Shown here one piece after another: positions 35,601 to 42,142 of a DNA stretch of 46,913 nucleotides (its first letter is position 1; each line of letters opens with the position of its first letter). The DNA comes from Pseudomonadota bacterium (lineage in GTDB: Bacteria > Pseudomonadota > Gammaproteobacteria > Acidiferrobacterales > UBA6901), in NCBI GenBank assembly GCA_021785795.1, contig JAJYEK010000018.1:1-46913 (forward strand), read 5' to 3'. A model generated the notes under the pieces. The model saw nothing but the letters and a program-made list of their open reading frames with translations. It was not told the DNA's origin and made no database searches. The translations under genes and the position numbers were made by a program.

Positions 35601-35800
35601 TCCCAGACGACTTCCAGTTCCTCTCCGAGCCCGTCCTCGTCGATCGACGATAGTGTCACCCAATGTTGGCGAATGCCGGTATCCAGCCGGGCGGCATCGA
35701 CGTCGGCCACCACCCACTGACGACGGCGCACTTCGACGAGCTGCCCCGGCTCGGGGCGAGCGCGATATGTCTGAGTTTGCCGTTCGTTCTGGTCGCCCAC
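32663..35800 (-). CDS. drmD: DISARM SNF2-like helicase DrmD
   Basis: A 1045-residue SNF2-family ATPase: ADDVGLGKTIEAGLV (about 140-155), VVDEAHN (about 256-262), and the C-terminal lobe with TDAASEGIDLQNHC and RNGRIDRHGQ (about 615-624). A RapA-like N-terminal part (GQLVEVRRRQWVVADVD) and a coiled-coil-rich C-terminus (about 900-1030) flank the motor. The start is GTG at 35800; no other in-frame start is visible between it and the vsr stop 7 bases upstream. drmD defines class 1 DISARM and normally lies next to drmMI, as here, with an ATGA overlap. Confidence 0.92.
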   Translation of the reverse strand: MGDQNERQTQTYRARPEPGQLVEVRRRQWVVADVDAARLDTGIRQHWVTLSSIDEDGLGEELEVVWEIEPGAQVIERAGLPSITGQDDSDTLESFLDAVRWGAATNADRGFLQAPFRSGISIEDFQLDPLVRAIDMARVNLLIADDVGLGKTIEAGLVIQEMLLRHRVRTVLVVCPASLQEKWRVEMLEKFGLEFRVVDSAYIKQLRRERGIHANPWTSHPRLIASMDWAKSGEGLRAMRDVLPPHAGHPRKFDLLVVDEAHNVAPAAGAHYALESQRTRFIRAISPHFQHRLFLTATPHNGYTESFTSLLELLDDQRFARNILPDEKQLSQVMIRRLKSDLVDADGKPLYAQRKLQALAVPYTAEEREIHQKLDDYCASREKGAEKTGSTFGTSFVNQLLKKRLFSSPAAFASTLERHIVSLPNGAKPEARDAMAERILHKAIQKADEDYANDREVEKAQSEAVEEASRRSQPPTHEQQRMLADLRQWAQRAKNQADSKARAILDWLSANLKPGGQWNDRRVILFTEYRTTHQWMHEILASHGFGGERLGLLHGGLTQDEREPIKAAFQASPKDSPVRVLLATDAASEGIDLQNHCNCLLHLEIPYNPNVMEQRNGRIDRHGQREKEVLIWHPVDGGGQGHASVGGHGADILRALRKLESMRADMGSVNPVIAPQMSGLIGGSLKDLDTRVAEAKIAKARRFVRAERELKERVAKLHERLIATRQDFHLTPDHIQMAVKTGLALAGRPPLEPFALPDAPESSVFRLPPLSGSWARCLEGLRHPHTQQIRPITFDHAVAKGRDDVVLVHLNHRLVQMCLRLLRAEVWAQDDVKKLHRVTVRTLPDGSIEGPAVIVISRLVVTGGNHHRLHEELTISAGYLRDQAFRREEGVTRVQQWLDEAQPLTANDALFDALRVRFDRSQQAILQTVNARSKDRLEFLANTLQNRKQQEIDDIGAVLGELEKAIQNELEKDQQPEQLSFFTEDERTQIRRDTAALEARLARIPAERIQEVQAIEARYAKLYDRTFPVAVIFLVPESAAKGGAA

Positions 35801-35807
35801 GTCGTGG

Positions 35808-36278
35808 TCATCTTCCTTTTCGATTCGTCTCGCTCGCGCCGGGCGACGAAGATCGGGGCTTCGAGTCGGCCTTGGCGACCACGCGCGCGACGGCTTTGGC
35901 GGCCATGGCCGGAGATTCGTGCGCCCAGAACCGGAGTACCGTCCAGCCGATGGACTTCAATCGATCGTTCGTGTCCGCGTCTCGCCGGCGGTTCGCGTCG
36001 ATCTTCTCTCGCCAGAACTCCGCGTTCTGCTTCGGCCATGTGGCATGTTCGGGGCAGCCATGCCAGAAGCAGCCGTCGACGAAGACGGCAATCCTTCGCC
36101 CAGGGAAGGCCACGTCAGCCACGCGACGAGGCCTCCTCGACACTTCGTAGTCGATCCTGTAGCGCAGACCGATGCGGTACATCTCCCGTCGCAATGCCAC
36201 TTCCGCGTCTGTCCCCTTTTGCCGCACCTTCGCCATGCGGCGACTGGCATCGGGTGACGAGGGCACGGGTCGAAGCAT
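35808..36278 (-). CDS. vsr: very-short-patch-repair (Vsr) endonuclease
   Basis: A 156-residue protein with the full Vsr pattern: MAKVRQKGTDAEVALRREMY, VADVAFPGRRIAVFVDGCFW (D55 and the FWH at 71-73), then HGCPEH, N..FW..KI..N..RD and GWTVLRFW. Vsr enzymes nick at T:G mismatches left when 5-methylcytosine deaminates. ATG at 36278 follows GAGGG; a second ATG at 36236 is closer to the usual family start. It lies 21 bases after the cytosine methyltransferase gene, the partner it normally accompanies, and 7 bases before drmD, so it appears to be in the same operon. Confidence 0.93.
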   Translation of the reverse strand: MLRPVPSSPDASRRMAKVRQKGTDAEVALRREMYRIGLRYRIDYEVSRRPRRVADVAFPGRRIAVFVDGCFWHGCPEHATWPKQNAEFWREKIDANRRRDADTNDRLKSIGWTVLRFWAHESPAMAAKAVARVVAKADSKPRSSSPGASETNRKGR

Positions 36279-36299
36279 CGGCTGGCCCTCGTCAGTCCA

Positions 36300-37343
36300 T
36301 CACCGAGCCGCGACCGCCACGAGGTGCTGATTGATGCTGCGGGCGATGGCGCGACCGAGATCGACGGGAACCGCGTTGCCGATCAACCGCCCGAGCACCT
36401 TGAAACTGACCTCGCCGTCCTGGGGGACGAACGCGTAGTCGCGCGGAAAGCTCTGCAAGATCGCGGCTTCTCGCAGGGAGATGGCGCGATCCTGCTCGGG
36501 GTGGCCGAAGCGACCATTGCCGAACCCATAGCACTGGGTCGTCATCGTCGGCGCGGGCTTGTCCCACTCCATGCGCCCATAGACGCCCGGATAGGTGCGC
36601 CCACTTTCGGCGCGGTGGCATTCGGCGATCAAGTGCTTGGGCCAGTCGCGCCACGTGCCACCGGGCTTGGAGACCTTGATCCGCTTGAGATTGGTTTTGG
36701 ACAGCGTCGACGCGACATGCAGTTTGTCCCTTGGCGCGGACTCTCCGGCGCTGAGAGGTTGCAAGCGTCCGATGGCCTGCCGAACGGTCTTCGGTTTCCC
36801 GTGGGTCGGCGGGATCATCCCGATGCTGCCGTGCTTGGATGCCAGCAGCACCATCCGACGCCGCATCTGCGGAACGCCGTAGCGGGAACTGTCGACGACA
36901 TCGAACCAGACCTCGTAGCCGAGCCGTTCTAGCGTATCCACGAAATCGCGGAACACCTCGTGCTTGGCAACGGTCGGCACGTTCTCCATCGTGATGACGT
37001 CCGGCATCGAGCCCTTGGCAAGGCGCGCGAACTCGTAGAGCAAGCCCCACCTGCCGTCCTTGCCATCCAAGTCGTAACGCTGGGCGTAGGTCGAGAAGGG
37101 CTGGCACGGCGCGCAGCCTGCCAAGACCTTCAGTTCGGCATCGCCGAACAGCGCCTCTAGCTCATCGGTCGTGACCTTGCTGATGTCACGCTCTATGAAT
37201 CGGGCCTTGTTGTTGGCTTCATAGGGGAAGTGGCAGGCTGGATCCAGATCGATACCGGCGATAACCGGCAGCCCTTCCAACACGAAGCCATGCGTCAGAC
37301 CGCCCGCGCCGCAGAACAGATCCACGCAAGCAATTTTTTTCAT
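36300..37343 (-). CDS. C5-cytosine DNA methyltransferase (Dcm family; DrmMII-like role possible)
   Basis: A 347-residue enzyme with all main C5-methyltransferase motifs in order: FCGAGG (10-15), PCQ with catalytic C80, ENV (120-122), QMRRRMVLLA, the variable recognition region about 185-250, LREAAILQSFP and GRLIGNAVPV. It transfers a methyl group from S-adenosylmethionine to cytosine; the target sequence cannot be told from sequence alone. It is the first large gene of the DISARM operon, followed by vsr. In published class 2 DISARM the methylase is a cytosine enzyme (DrmMII). Here it is found together with class 1 drmD and drmMI. It could instead be a separate solitary or type II methyltransferase. 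Confidence 0.93.
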   Translation of the reverse strand: MKKIACVDLFCGAGGLTHGFVLEGLPVIAGIDLDPACHFPYEANNKARFIERDISKVTTDELEALFGDAELKVLAGCAPCQPFSTYAQRYDLDGKDGRWGLLYEFARLAKGSMPDVITMENVPTVAKHEVFRDFVDTLERLGYEVWFDVVDSSRYGVPQMRRRMVLLASKHGSIGMIPPTHGKPKTVRQAIGRLQPLSAGESAPRDKLHVASTLSKTNLKRIKVSKPGGTWRDWPKHLIAECHRAESGRTYPGVYGRMEWDKPAPTMTTQCYGFGNGRFGHPEQDRAISLREAAILQSFPRDYAFVPQDGEVSFKVLGRLIGNAVPVDLGRAIARSINQHLVAVAAR

Positions 37344-37414
37344 TTCCGCCCTTGCTTCTCAGATCATTGGAGCAACGGGCCCGCAACTGCCAAACCCGGC
37401 TCTGTCCCATGTGA

Positions 37415-37429
37415 AGGATAGCATATCCT
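37415..37429. promoter_or_regulatory. inverted repeat ahead of the DISARM operon
   Basis: AGGATA-GCA-TATCCT lies about 75-85 bases before the cytosine methyltransferase start. On the minus strand TATCCT could be a -10 element, with TTGGCT 16 bases upstream as a -35, so the repeat would overlap the promoter core, a usual place for an operator. It also lies just after the stop of the small upstream gene (37435), so a weak terminator is another reading. Confidence 0.3.
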
Positions 37430-37434
37430 GCGAC

Positions 37435-37788
37435 TCAGCCAACTACGGGACTGCCCGGGTTGGCCACCAGCGGCTCCTGTTTCTGCGCCAGCCTTGAGCG
37501 CCGATGATTGACGTCGAGTTTCGGTCCGACGGTGACTTCCTTGGGCATTCCGATAGCCGCACACAGCGTCGCCCCTGATACGGTTTCTGGAGCCGCCATG
37601 CTCCCGAGCCCCGGAGGCTGCATCTGGCTCGCCGTCGCCCCCTGTGGATATGCGCCCGGGCTTTGACGGGCTTGCCGCCAAGGTCCGGGGAGGGCCGGCC
37701 GCCGATCCTTTTTTTCGGACACGCCTTCGTATTCCGTAATGGGCGCGGCATCACTTGCGTTTTTTGAGGATCGGCTAGGATAGGGCAT
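37435..37788 (-). CDS. small hypothetical protein upstream of DISARM
   Basis: A 117-residue frame from ATG at 37788. Its residues look protein-like rather than random: acidic and basic runs ITEYEGVSEKKDRRP, and a Gly/Pro/Ala-rich, probably disordered middle. The end is LDVNHRRSRLAQKQEPL. No domain, membrane segment or motif is recognised, and the ribosome-binding site is poor. It points toward the DISARM operon with a 91-base gap and starts back-to-back with the membrane gene at 37832. It could be a regulator or a leftover backbone gene. Confidence 0.35.
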   Translation of the reverse strand: MPYPSRSSKNASDAAPITEYEGVSEKKDRRPALPGPWRQARQSPGAYPQGATASQMQPPGLGSMAAPETVSGATLCAAIGMPKEVTVGPKLDVNHRRSRLAQKQEPLVANPGSPVVG

Positions 37789-37831
37789 GACGGCCGGCCG
37801 GGCCCGAAGGAGCCTACGCGAGGAGGGCGTG

Positions 37832-38233
37832 ATGTGGATTCTGTTTGTGCATATGGTATGGGTCGTGGCGTGCCTTGGCGTGTTCCTGGCCGCCGACGCG
37901 GTGATGGACCGCCGCTGGCCGTGGGTGCTGCCGGTGACGCGGGTGCGCTGGCGGCGCATGCAGAAGGCGCTCGTGGACCCGTTTCTGCCGATGGACTGGG
38001 AGCGGGAAGGGCCGATAGTGCCGCTTCCGCCCATGGTGGATGCCCAGCGCTTCCTGGAGCGGCCCAAGGTCTATCTCGGGCGGCTGGGGGTTGTGGTAGC
38101 GGGGCTCACAGCCCTGCATTACTGGGACAAGGCGATGGGACTGACCGGCTTGTGGTTCCTGAGCTATGTGGTGGGGGCGTTCTTTGTCGTGCTGCTCAGC
38201 ACGGGGATCTACGTGTATCGCGAGCACAATTAA
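37832..38233 (+). CDS. small membrane protein of the conjugative element
   Basis: A 133-residue protein. One N-terminal hydrophobic segment (about 3-24, FVHMVWVVACLGVFLAADAV) and two C-terminal ones (about 85-97 and 105-126) suggest three membrane helices around a cytoplasmic middle with PFLPMDWEREG. ATG at 37832 has GAGGAGG 5-8 bases before it and is preferred to the ATG at 37787. It converges with the mobI-like gene, overlapping its end by 4 bases. No family is recognised. The location suggests a conjugation accessory role. Confidence 0.6.
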   Translation: MWILFVHMVWVVACLGVFLAADAVMDRRWPWVLPVTRVRWRRMQKALVDPFLPMDWEREGPIVPLPPMVDAQRFLERPKVYLGRLGVVVAGLTALHYWDKAMGLTGLWFLSYVVGAFFVVLLSTGIYVYREHN

Positions 38234-38661
38234 GGGACGGGCCGTTCGTAGCCTGCTTCGGCGAGTTTACGCTCCAGGTCGTTCAGGAGACGCATACGGC
38301 GCCGGCAGTCGGCAAACACGGCCTCGGCCTCGAGCACGGCGGGGAGGTCTTCCTGGCGGGCGTGACGGGCGAGCACGGCGCGGGAGAACCGGTCGCCCCG
38401 GCCTTTGCGAAGGCTATGGGTGGCAAAGCGGGCGCTGCCGTCCTGACGAGACCAGCGTCGGATGAGCCATTCGATGAGGAGGTAGCGGTCCTTGTGGCGG
38501 CGGACGCGGACGCGGAGCTCTTCTGCATGCAGCGATGCGCCCTTTTCGTTCATGCGCGTCTGCCCTTTTCTGGAAAGGGTGTGGTGTATGGCTTTCATTT
38601 GGGTCTCTGCGACCTCGTAGAGGATGGTGCGTTGCAGAGCAATCCAGTCATGGACGTGCAT
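38230..38661 (-). CDS. mobI: MobI-like conjugative mobilisation protein
   Basis: A 143-residue basic protein whose middle and end follow the MobI(A/C) pattern known from SXT/R391 and IncA/C elements: RVRVRRHKDRYLLIEWLIRR then W....GSARFATHSLRKGRGDRFS, and a final E..FA.CRRRMRLLNDLERK. MobI helps process the origin of transfer, which in those elements lies directly upstream of the gene. Here the 510 bases upstream hold no gene but do hold a large inverted repeat and a repeat array. The start at 38661 has only a weak GGGA site. The assignment is by remembered pattern, so moderate. Confidence 0.55.
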   Translation of the reverse strand: MHVHDWIALQRTILYEVAETQMKAIHHTLSRKGQTRMNEKGASLHAEELRVRVRRHKDRYLLIEWLIRRWSRQDGSARFATHSLRKGRGDRFSRAVLARHARQEDLPAVLEAEAVFADCRRRMRLLNDLERKLAEAGYERPVP

Positions 38662-38735
38662 AAGACATTCCCGCGTGGTGGTGGAGAGGGGAAGGGCGTG
38701 GTGAGGCGGGAGGGGTCCGTGCCATAATTCTATTA

Positions 38736-38766
38736 CTTATGGATCTAGCGGCCCGAGATCCATAAG
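38736..38766. repeat. 11-bp-arm inverted repeat upstream of mobI-like gene
   Basis: CTTATGGATCT-N9-AGATCCATAAG is perfectly symmetrical in both arms. A third partial copy, CCATAA, lies at 38722-38727, so TTATGG/CCATAA units alternate three times within 45 bases of A+T-rich DNA. It is about 75-105 bases upstream of the mobI-like start. It could be the nick-region repeat of an origin of transfer or an operator/promoter for mobI. Confidence 0.6.
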
Positions 38767-38813
38767 AGCGCTCCCGCCCCGCTTTTCCCCGGTTCATCCC
38801 GGTTTTGAGACAG

Positions 38814-39135
38814 GTGTCCAGCTCCTGTCCTACTCTTGTCCGTTTTGGCATGTTTCCCCTCTCATGAAAGCGATATCCGCCGGGCTTCCCCAGGACACGT
38901 GTCCAGCTCGTGTCCGGTCCGTGTCCACCCCGACGGGTCGTCGCGCGATGCCGCGCACAGCGGGTGGACGCGCGTCCGGTCCGTGTCTCCTTTTTGTCCG
39001 GTTTCCCTCGTTGCCCTCGCCCTCGCGCCCGGCACAGCCCGCTTCTCCCGGGCGCGTGTCCGGTCCGTGTCCGGTTCCTGTCTGCTCGACCCATGGCCCC
39101 CAACCGCTTGTCCGTTGCGTGTCCTACCCTTGTCC
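38814..39135 (+). repeat. array of fifteen TGTCC boxes in five 11-bp-spaced triads
   Basis: Box ends (plus strand) fall at 38819, 38830, 38841; 38904, 38915, 38926; 38977, 38988, 38999; 39061, 39072, 39083; and 39113, 39124, 39135. Within every triad the pitch is exactly 11 bases (TGTCC-N6 repeated). Twelve boxes are exact; CGTCC (third triad) and two TGTCT differ by one base. The triads are 85, 73, 84 and 52 bases apart, close to 8, 7, 8 and 5 helical turns. No gene fits here. It is a candidate origin-of-transfer accessory site, centromere-like partition site or iteron region. Confidence 0.8.
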
Positions 39136-39171
39136 GCCACGGCCCCTCGAGGTCTGCTCGCCACACGCGGA

Positions 39172-40410
39172 TCACGCGTGGTTGTCGGCGAGGATCACCG
39201 GCACCCCATAGAGTCGTCCCCACGCGGCCAGCATCCGGGCCTGCATCCGTCCTTCGCCGGCGTCGAGCGACCCGACCCGCACCCACCAGTGGTTGCTGGC
39301 GCCTATCAGGACGGCCGGCGCCGGATGCCCCATGAACGCTTCGGCCACGGGCCACACGAGGAGCTGCTCGTAGCAGATCGTCACGGCGGCCGGATACCCC
39401 AAGGCGGTCGTGGCGCCCGATCGCCACCAGTGCGCCTTGACGCCCGGCGACGCCCACGGATTCCATTCCGTCACCGGCATGGGCTGACGGGCCGTTATGA
39501 GGCCCGCATGGCGGCCCATGAGCAACAAGCCATCGCGCTTTTGTCGTTCCCCGTGGAACCGCGCGGTCACCCCCAGCATCACGGTGTCATGGTGCCGGTA
39601 GGCGGCAAGGGCCACCGGCCACCACAGGAGCGCCGTCACGGGCGACCAGTGCACCGCCGCGTCCTCGGGAAGAACGAACGTGGTCCGAGGCGCCGCGTGG
39701 CGGATCCGCGCCAGGACCCGATGGACCAGGCGGGCGTTCTGGCGCAGCACCCGCAGCGGCGACGGCGCGCTGGCCGACTCCCGGTCCTGGGTCGTCAGCG
39801 CTTCTATCCGTCCGGGCCACGACCAGGCGGGTGTCGGGATCAGGGCGCCGGCCAGCAAGAGCGTCAGCAGCGTTGCGCCTGAAACCACCGCCCGGGTCGG
39901 ACACGGTGCCCTTTGGCCAAGCGGGCGGAGCCCCCGCCCGAATCGCACCAACACCGCGCTCGCTCCCAGCGCCAGGGCGAGACCTGCGAGCCCCAGACCT
40001 GGGAAACTCGCGGCGGCCGCGCACCACGGCGAGGCCATGCCCAATACGCCCAGAGGCGGCAGACTGACCACCACGAGCGCGCCCAGATAGCGTAAGGCCG
40101 GATAGCGGTCGCCGGGCCGGTTCCAGCGCGCGAGCGCCCAGGGGGCCGTCAGCAAAAGCGTGCAGGCCGACCACCCGGCCACGGCCGCGAGCGGGTTGTA
40201 AAAGAGATCTAGGGCCGCGAGAGACCCGGCCAGGGCGGCGCCGTAATAGCCCGCCATGAGGGCGCCCGCCTCGCCTGCGCCCCCGGTCGCGCCCCAGGCG
40301 ATGGGCACGAACCACAAGACCCAGAAACCGGCCAGCCGATCCCACACGAGAGCGCCCAGCACCGCGCCGGCCAGGCCCCAAAGGCCCGCCCGCCCCCATT
40401 TAGCGCGCAA
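39172..40410 (-). CDS. traB: TraB-like conjugal transfer protein (membrane part plus nitrilase domain)
   Basis: About 412 residues. Six or so hydrophobic segments fill the first 210 residues (for example AVLGALVWDRLAGFWVLWFV). A nitrilase/CN-hydrolase domain similar to apolipoprotein N-acyltransferase follows: FVLPEDAAVHW (Glu), then KRDGLLLMG (Lys region) and ALGYPAAVTICYEQLL with the nucleophile Cys, and GASNHWW. This layout is that of TraB in Ti-type conjugation systems. I prefer TTG at 40410, preceded by GGAGG and next to the UvrD-like stop (40400); the ATG at 40458 has no ribosome-binding site. It faces the repeat array. Confidence 0.75.
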   Translation of the reverse strand: MRAKWGRAGLWGLAGAVLGALVWDRLAGFWVLWFVPIAWGATGGAGEAGALMAGYYGAALAGSLAALDLFYNPLAAVAGWSACTLLLTAPWALARWNRPGDRYPALRYLGALVVVSLPPLGVLGMASPWCAAAASFPGLGLAGLALALGASAVLVRFGRGLRPLGQRAPCPTRAVVSGATLLTLLLAGALIPTPAWSWPGRIEALTTQDRESASAPSPLRVLRQNARLVHRVLARIRHAAPRTTFVLPEDAAVHWSPVTALLWWPVALAAYRHHDTVMLGVTARFHGERQKRDGLLLMGRHAGLITARQPMPVTEWNPWASPGVKAHWWRSGATTALGYPAAVTICYEQLLVWPVAEAFMGHPAPAVLIGASNHWWVRVGSLDAGEGRMQARMLAAWGRLYGVPVILADNHA

Positions 40411-42130
40411 GGCCGGCCTCCGCGAGAAAGCGGCTCGGGCTGCCGCAATCCACGGCATAGGACATGACCAGCGTATCCTCGGCGCGCGTCATGCCGACGT
40501 AACAGAGCCGCCGTTCCTCCTCCAGCGTGCCGTCGAGATGCGGCAGGATCCCCTCCTCGGCCGCGATCAGCCAGACGCATGGAAACTCGAGACCTTTCGC
40601 GGCATGCAGCGTCGCCAGCACGACCCCATCGGGGTCGGGCTCGCGGCGCCGGTTCTGCCCGACCAGCGCGAGACGCGCGGAAAGCGACCCGGGCATCTTG
40701 CCGAGCGCGTCGAGCGCCCACGCACAGGTCTCCCGCGCCCGCTCCGGCACCCCGAGGGCGCAAAAGCGCGCCACCCCCGCCAACACCAGACCCTCGCGAC
40801 CCGCCGCGGCGAGCGCCGTCCAGTCCGCGAAGCCCGAAAGGAGCAGCAACGCCACCCGGCGCGTCGGCGACTTCGGTGGAAACGTCAACGCGAAGGCCTC
40901 GGCCTGCGCGGCGGGGGGCTTTGCCAAAAGCGCAGGCCATTGCGCGGGCGGCGCCGATCCCAGTAGCGCCTGTATGAGCTGCACGCCGTCGGACTTCACG
41001 CCGCACCAGTGCAGCGCGTGCCGCAGACCCACCCAGGAGCCGTCGGTCACAGATTTCAAAAGCGACAGAAGCGACGCCGCCGCCGGGCTTTCCCAGAACC
41101 CCGTCCCGCCCCGGCGCTGCAAGGGAATCTGGGCAATCCCGCAGGCGAGCTCGACGGCATCGAGGAGACGATTGGTGCGCGCGAGGACGGCCCAGCGCGA
41201 CGGCGCGCCGCGCACCGCCTGGGCCACGGCCGTGGCCTCGCCCATCCGTTCGGCGAACACGCGGACCTCGAGGGACCCGCCAGGGGGTTTGGCGGCCTGA
41301 ATGGCCTTGCTGACCCGGTCGGTGTTGTAACCGATCAAGCGCGCCGACGGCGCCAGCACCTCGGGGCAGCAGCGATAATTCACGGGCAGCGTGATCTGGC
41401 GGGCTTGATGGTCGTTCACGAACCGCATCAGCCCGCCATAACCCAGGGCATGCCGGAACCCGTAGATCGACTGGTCGTCGTCGGCGACCATGGTGATCTG
41501 CGTGCCGGCCCCGCTATGGGCCCGCAACCAGGCGTACTGGACTTCGTCCATGTCCTGGCTCTCGTCGACCAGCAACCACCGGACCGCGAGCGGCGTGACG
41601 CGCCCTTCCCGGAGCCCATCGACCGTCTTCAGGAGAATGTCGGCAAAGTCCAGGGCCCCGTGGTCGTGGAGCCACGACTGGTATTTCCGAAAGGCCGCGA
41701 CGCCCGGACCTTGATCGGGGGGTAGTGCCGTCGTGGACTTCCATTGCTCGACCAGCTCCATGAACTCGTCGAACTTCATCTCCATCGCATCGGTCTCCCA
41801 GACCCGGCGCAAGGCCTCGCGATACTCATGCTCGCTCAGAATCCGGCCCGTGAGGCGCGCGCGGCGCATCTGCCGGTACGCCAGCCCATGAAAGGTGCCC
41901 GCGTAGAGGCGGTTCCCGTCTTGCGGCCGCTCCGCCAGGATGCGGCGGCGCAATTCGTCCGCAGCTTCGCGGGTGAACGTCACGGCCGCCAGGGCGCCTG
42001 CGGGGTCGCTCGCCAGGAGCCGCGCGGCGCGGGCGGCGAGCACGCGGGTCTTGCCGGCGCCGGGACAGGCCGAGATCAGGATATGGCCGTCGCTCTCGAC
42101 GGCCTGTTGCTGGGATCCGTTGAGATCCAC
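40400..42130 (-). CDS. UvrD/Rep-family superfamily 1 helicase
   Basis: A 576-residue SF1A helicase: Q-motif NGSQQQAV, ACPGAGKTRV (Walker A, K27), TFTREAADELRRRI (motif Ia), LLVDESQDMDEVQ (motif II, about 187-199), VADDDQSIYGFR (motif III), NYRC (motif IV), ATLHAAKGLEFPCVWL (motif V) and YVGMTRAEDTL (motif VI). It unwinds DNA 3' to 5'. It is shorter than UvrD (about 720), lacking part of the 2B domain. The start is GTG at 42130. It overlaps or couples with the traB-like gene and follows the DUF1845-like gene, so it belongs to the conjugation operon and may process transferred DNA (inference). Confidence 0.9.
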   Translation of the reverse strand: MDLNGSQQQAVESDGHILISACPGAGKTRVLAARAARLLASDPAGALAAVTFTREAADELRRRILAERPQDGNRLYAGTFHGLAYRQMRRARLTGRILSEHEYREALRRVWETDAMEMKFDEFMELVEQWKSTTALPPDQGPGVAAFRKYQSWLHDHGALDFADILLKTVDGLREGRVTPLAVRWLLVDESQDMDEVQYAWLRAHSGAGTQITMVADDDQSIYGFRHALGYGGLMRFVNDHQARQITLPVNYRCCPEVLAPSARLIGYNTDRVSKAIQAAKPPGGSLEVRVFAERMGEATAVAQAVRGAPSRWAVLARTNRLLDAVELACGIAQIPLQRRGGTGFWESPAAASLLSLLKSVTDGSWVGLRHALHWCGVKSDGVQLIQALLGSAPPAQWPALLAKPPAAQAEAFALTFPPKSPTRRVALLLLSGFADWTALAAAGREGLVLAGVARFCALGVPERARETCAWALDALGKMPGSLSARLALVGQNRRREPDPDGVVLATLHAAKGLEFPCVWLIAAEEGILPHLDGTLEEERRLCYVGMTRAEDTLVMSYAVDCGSPSRFLAEAGLAR

Positions 42131-42142
42131 GGACGCCCCACG

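Noticed and set aside
38814..39135. CRISPR array
   Set aside because: Units are 5 bases with an 11-base pitch; there are no 25-40-base repeats, no spacers of even length and no cas genes.
38836..39882. 348-codon plus-strand frame across the TGTCC array
   Set aside because: Its sequence reflects the repeats (VRSVSP-like) and then the antisense of traB; not protein-like.
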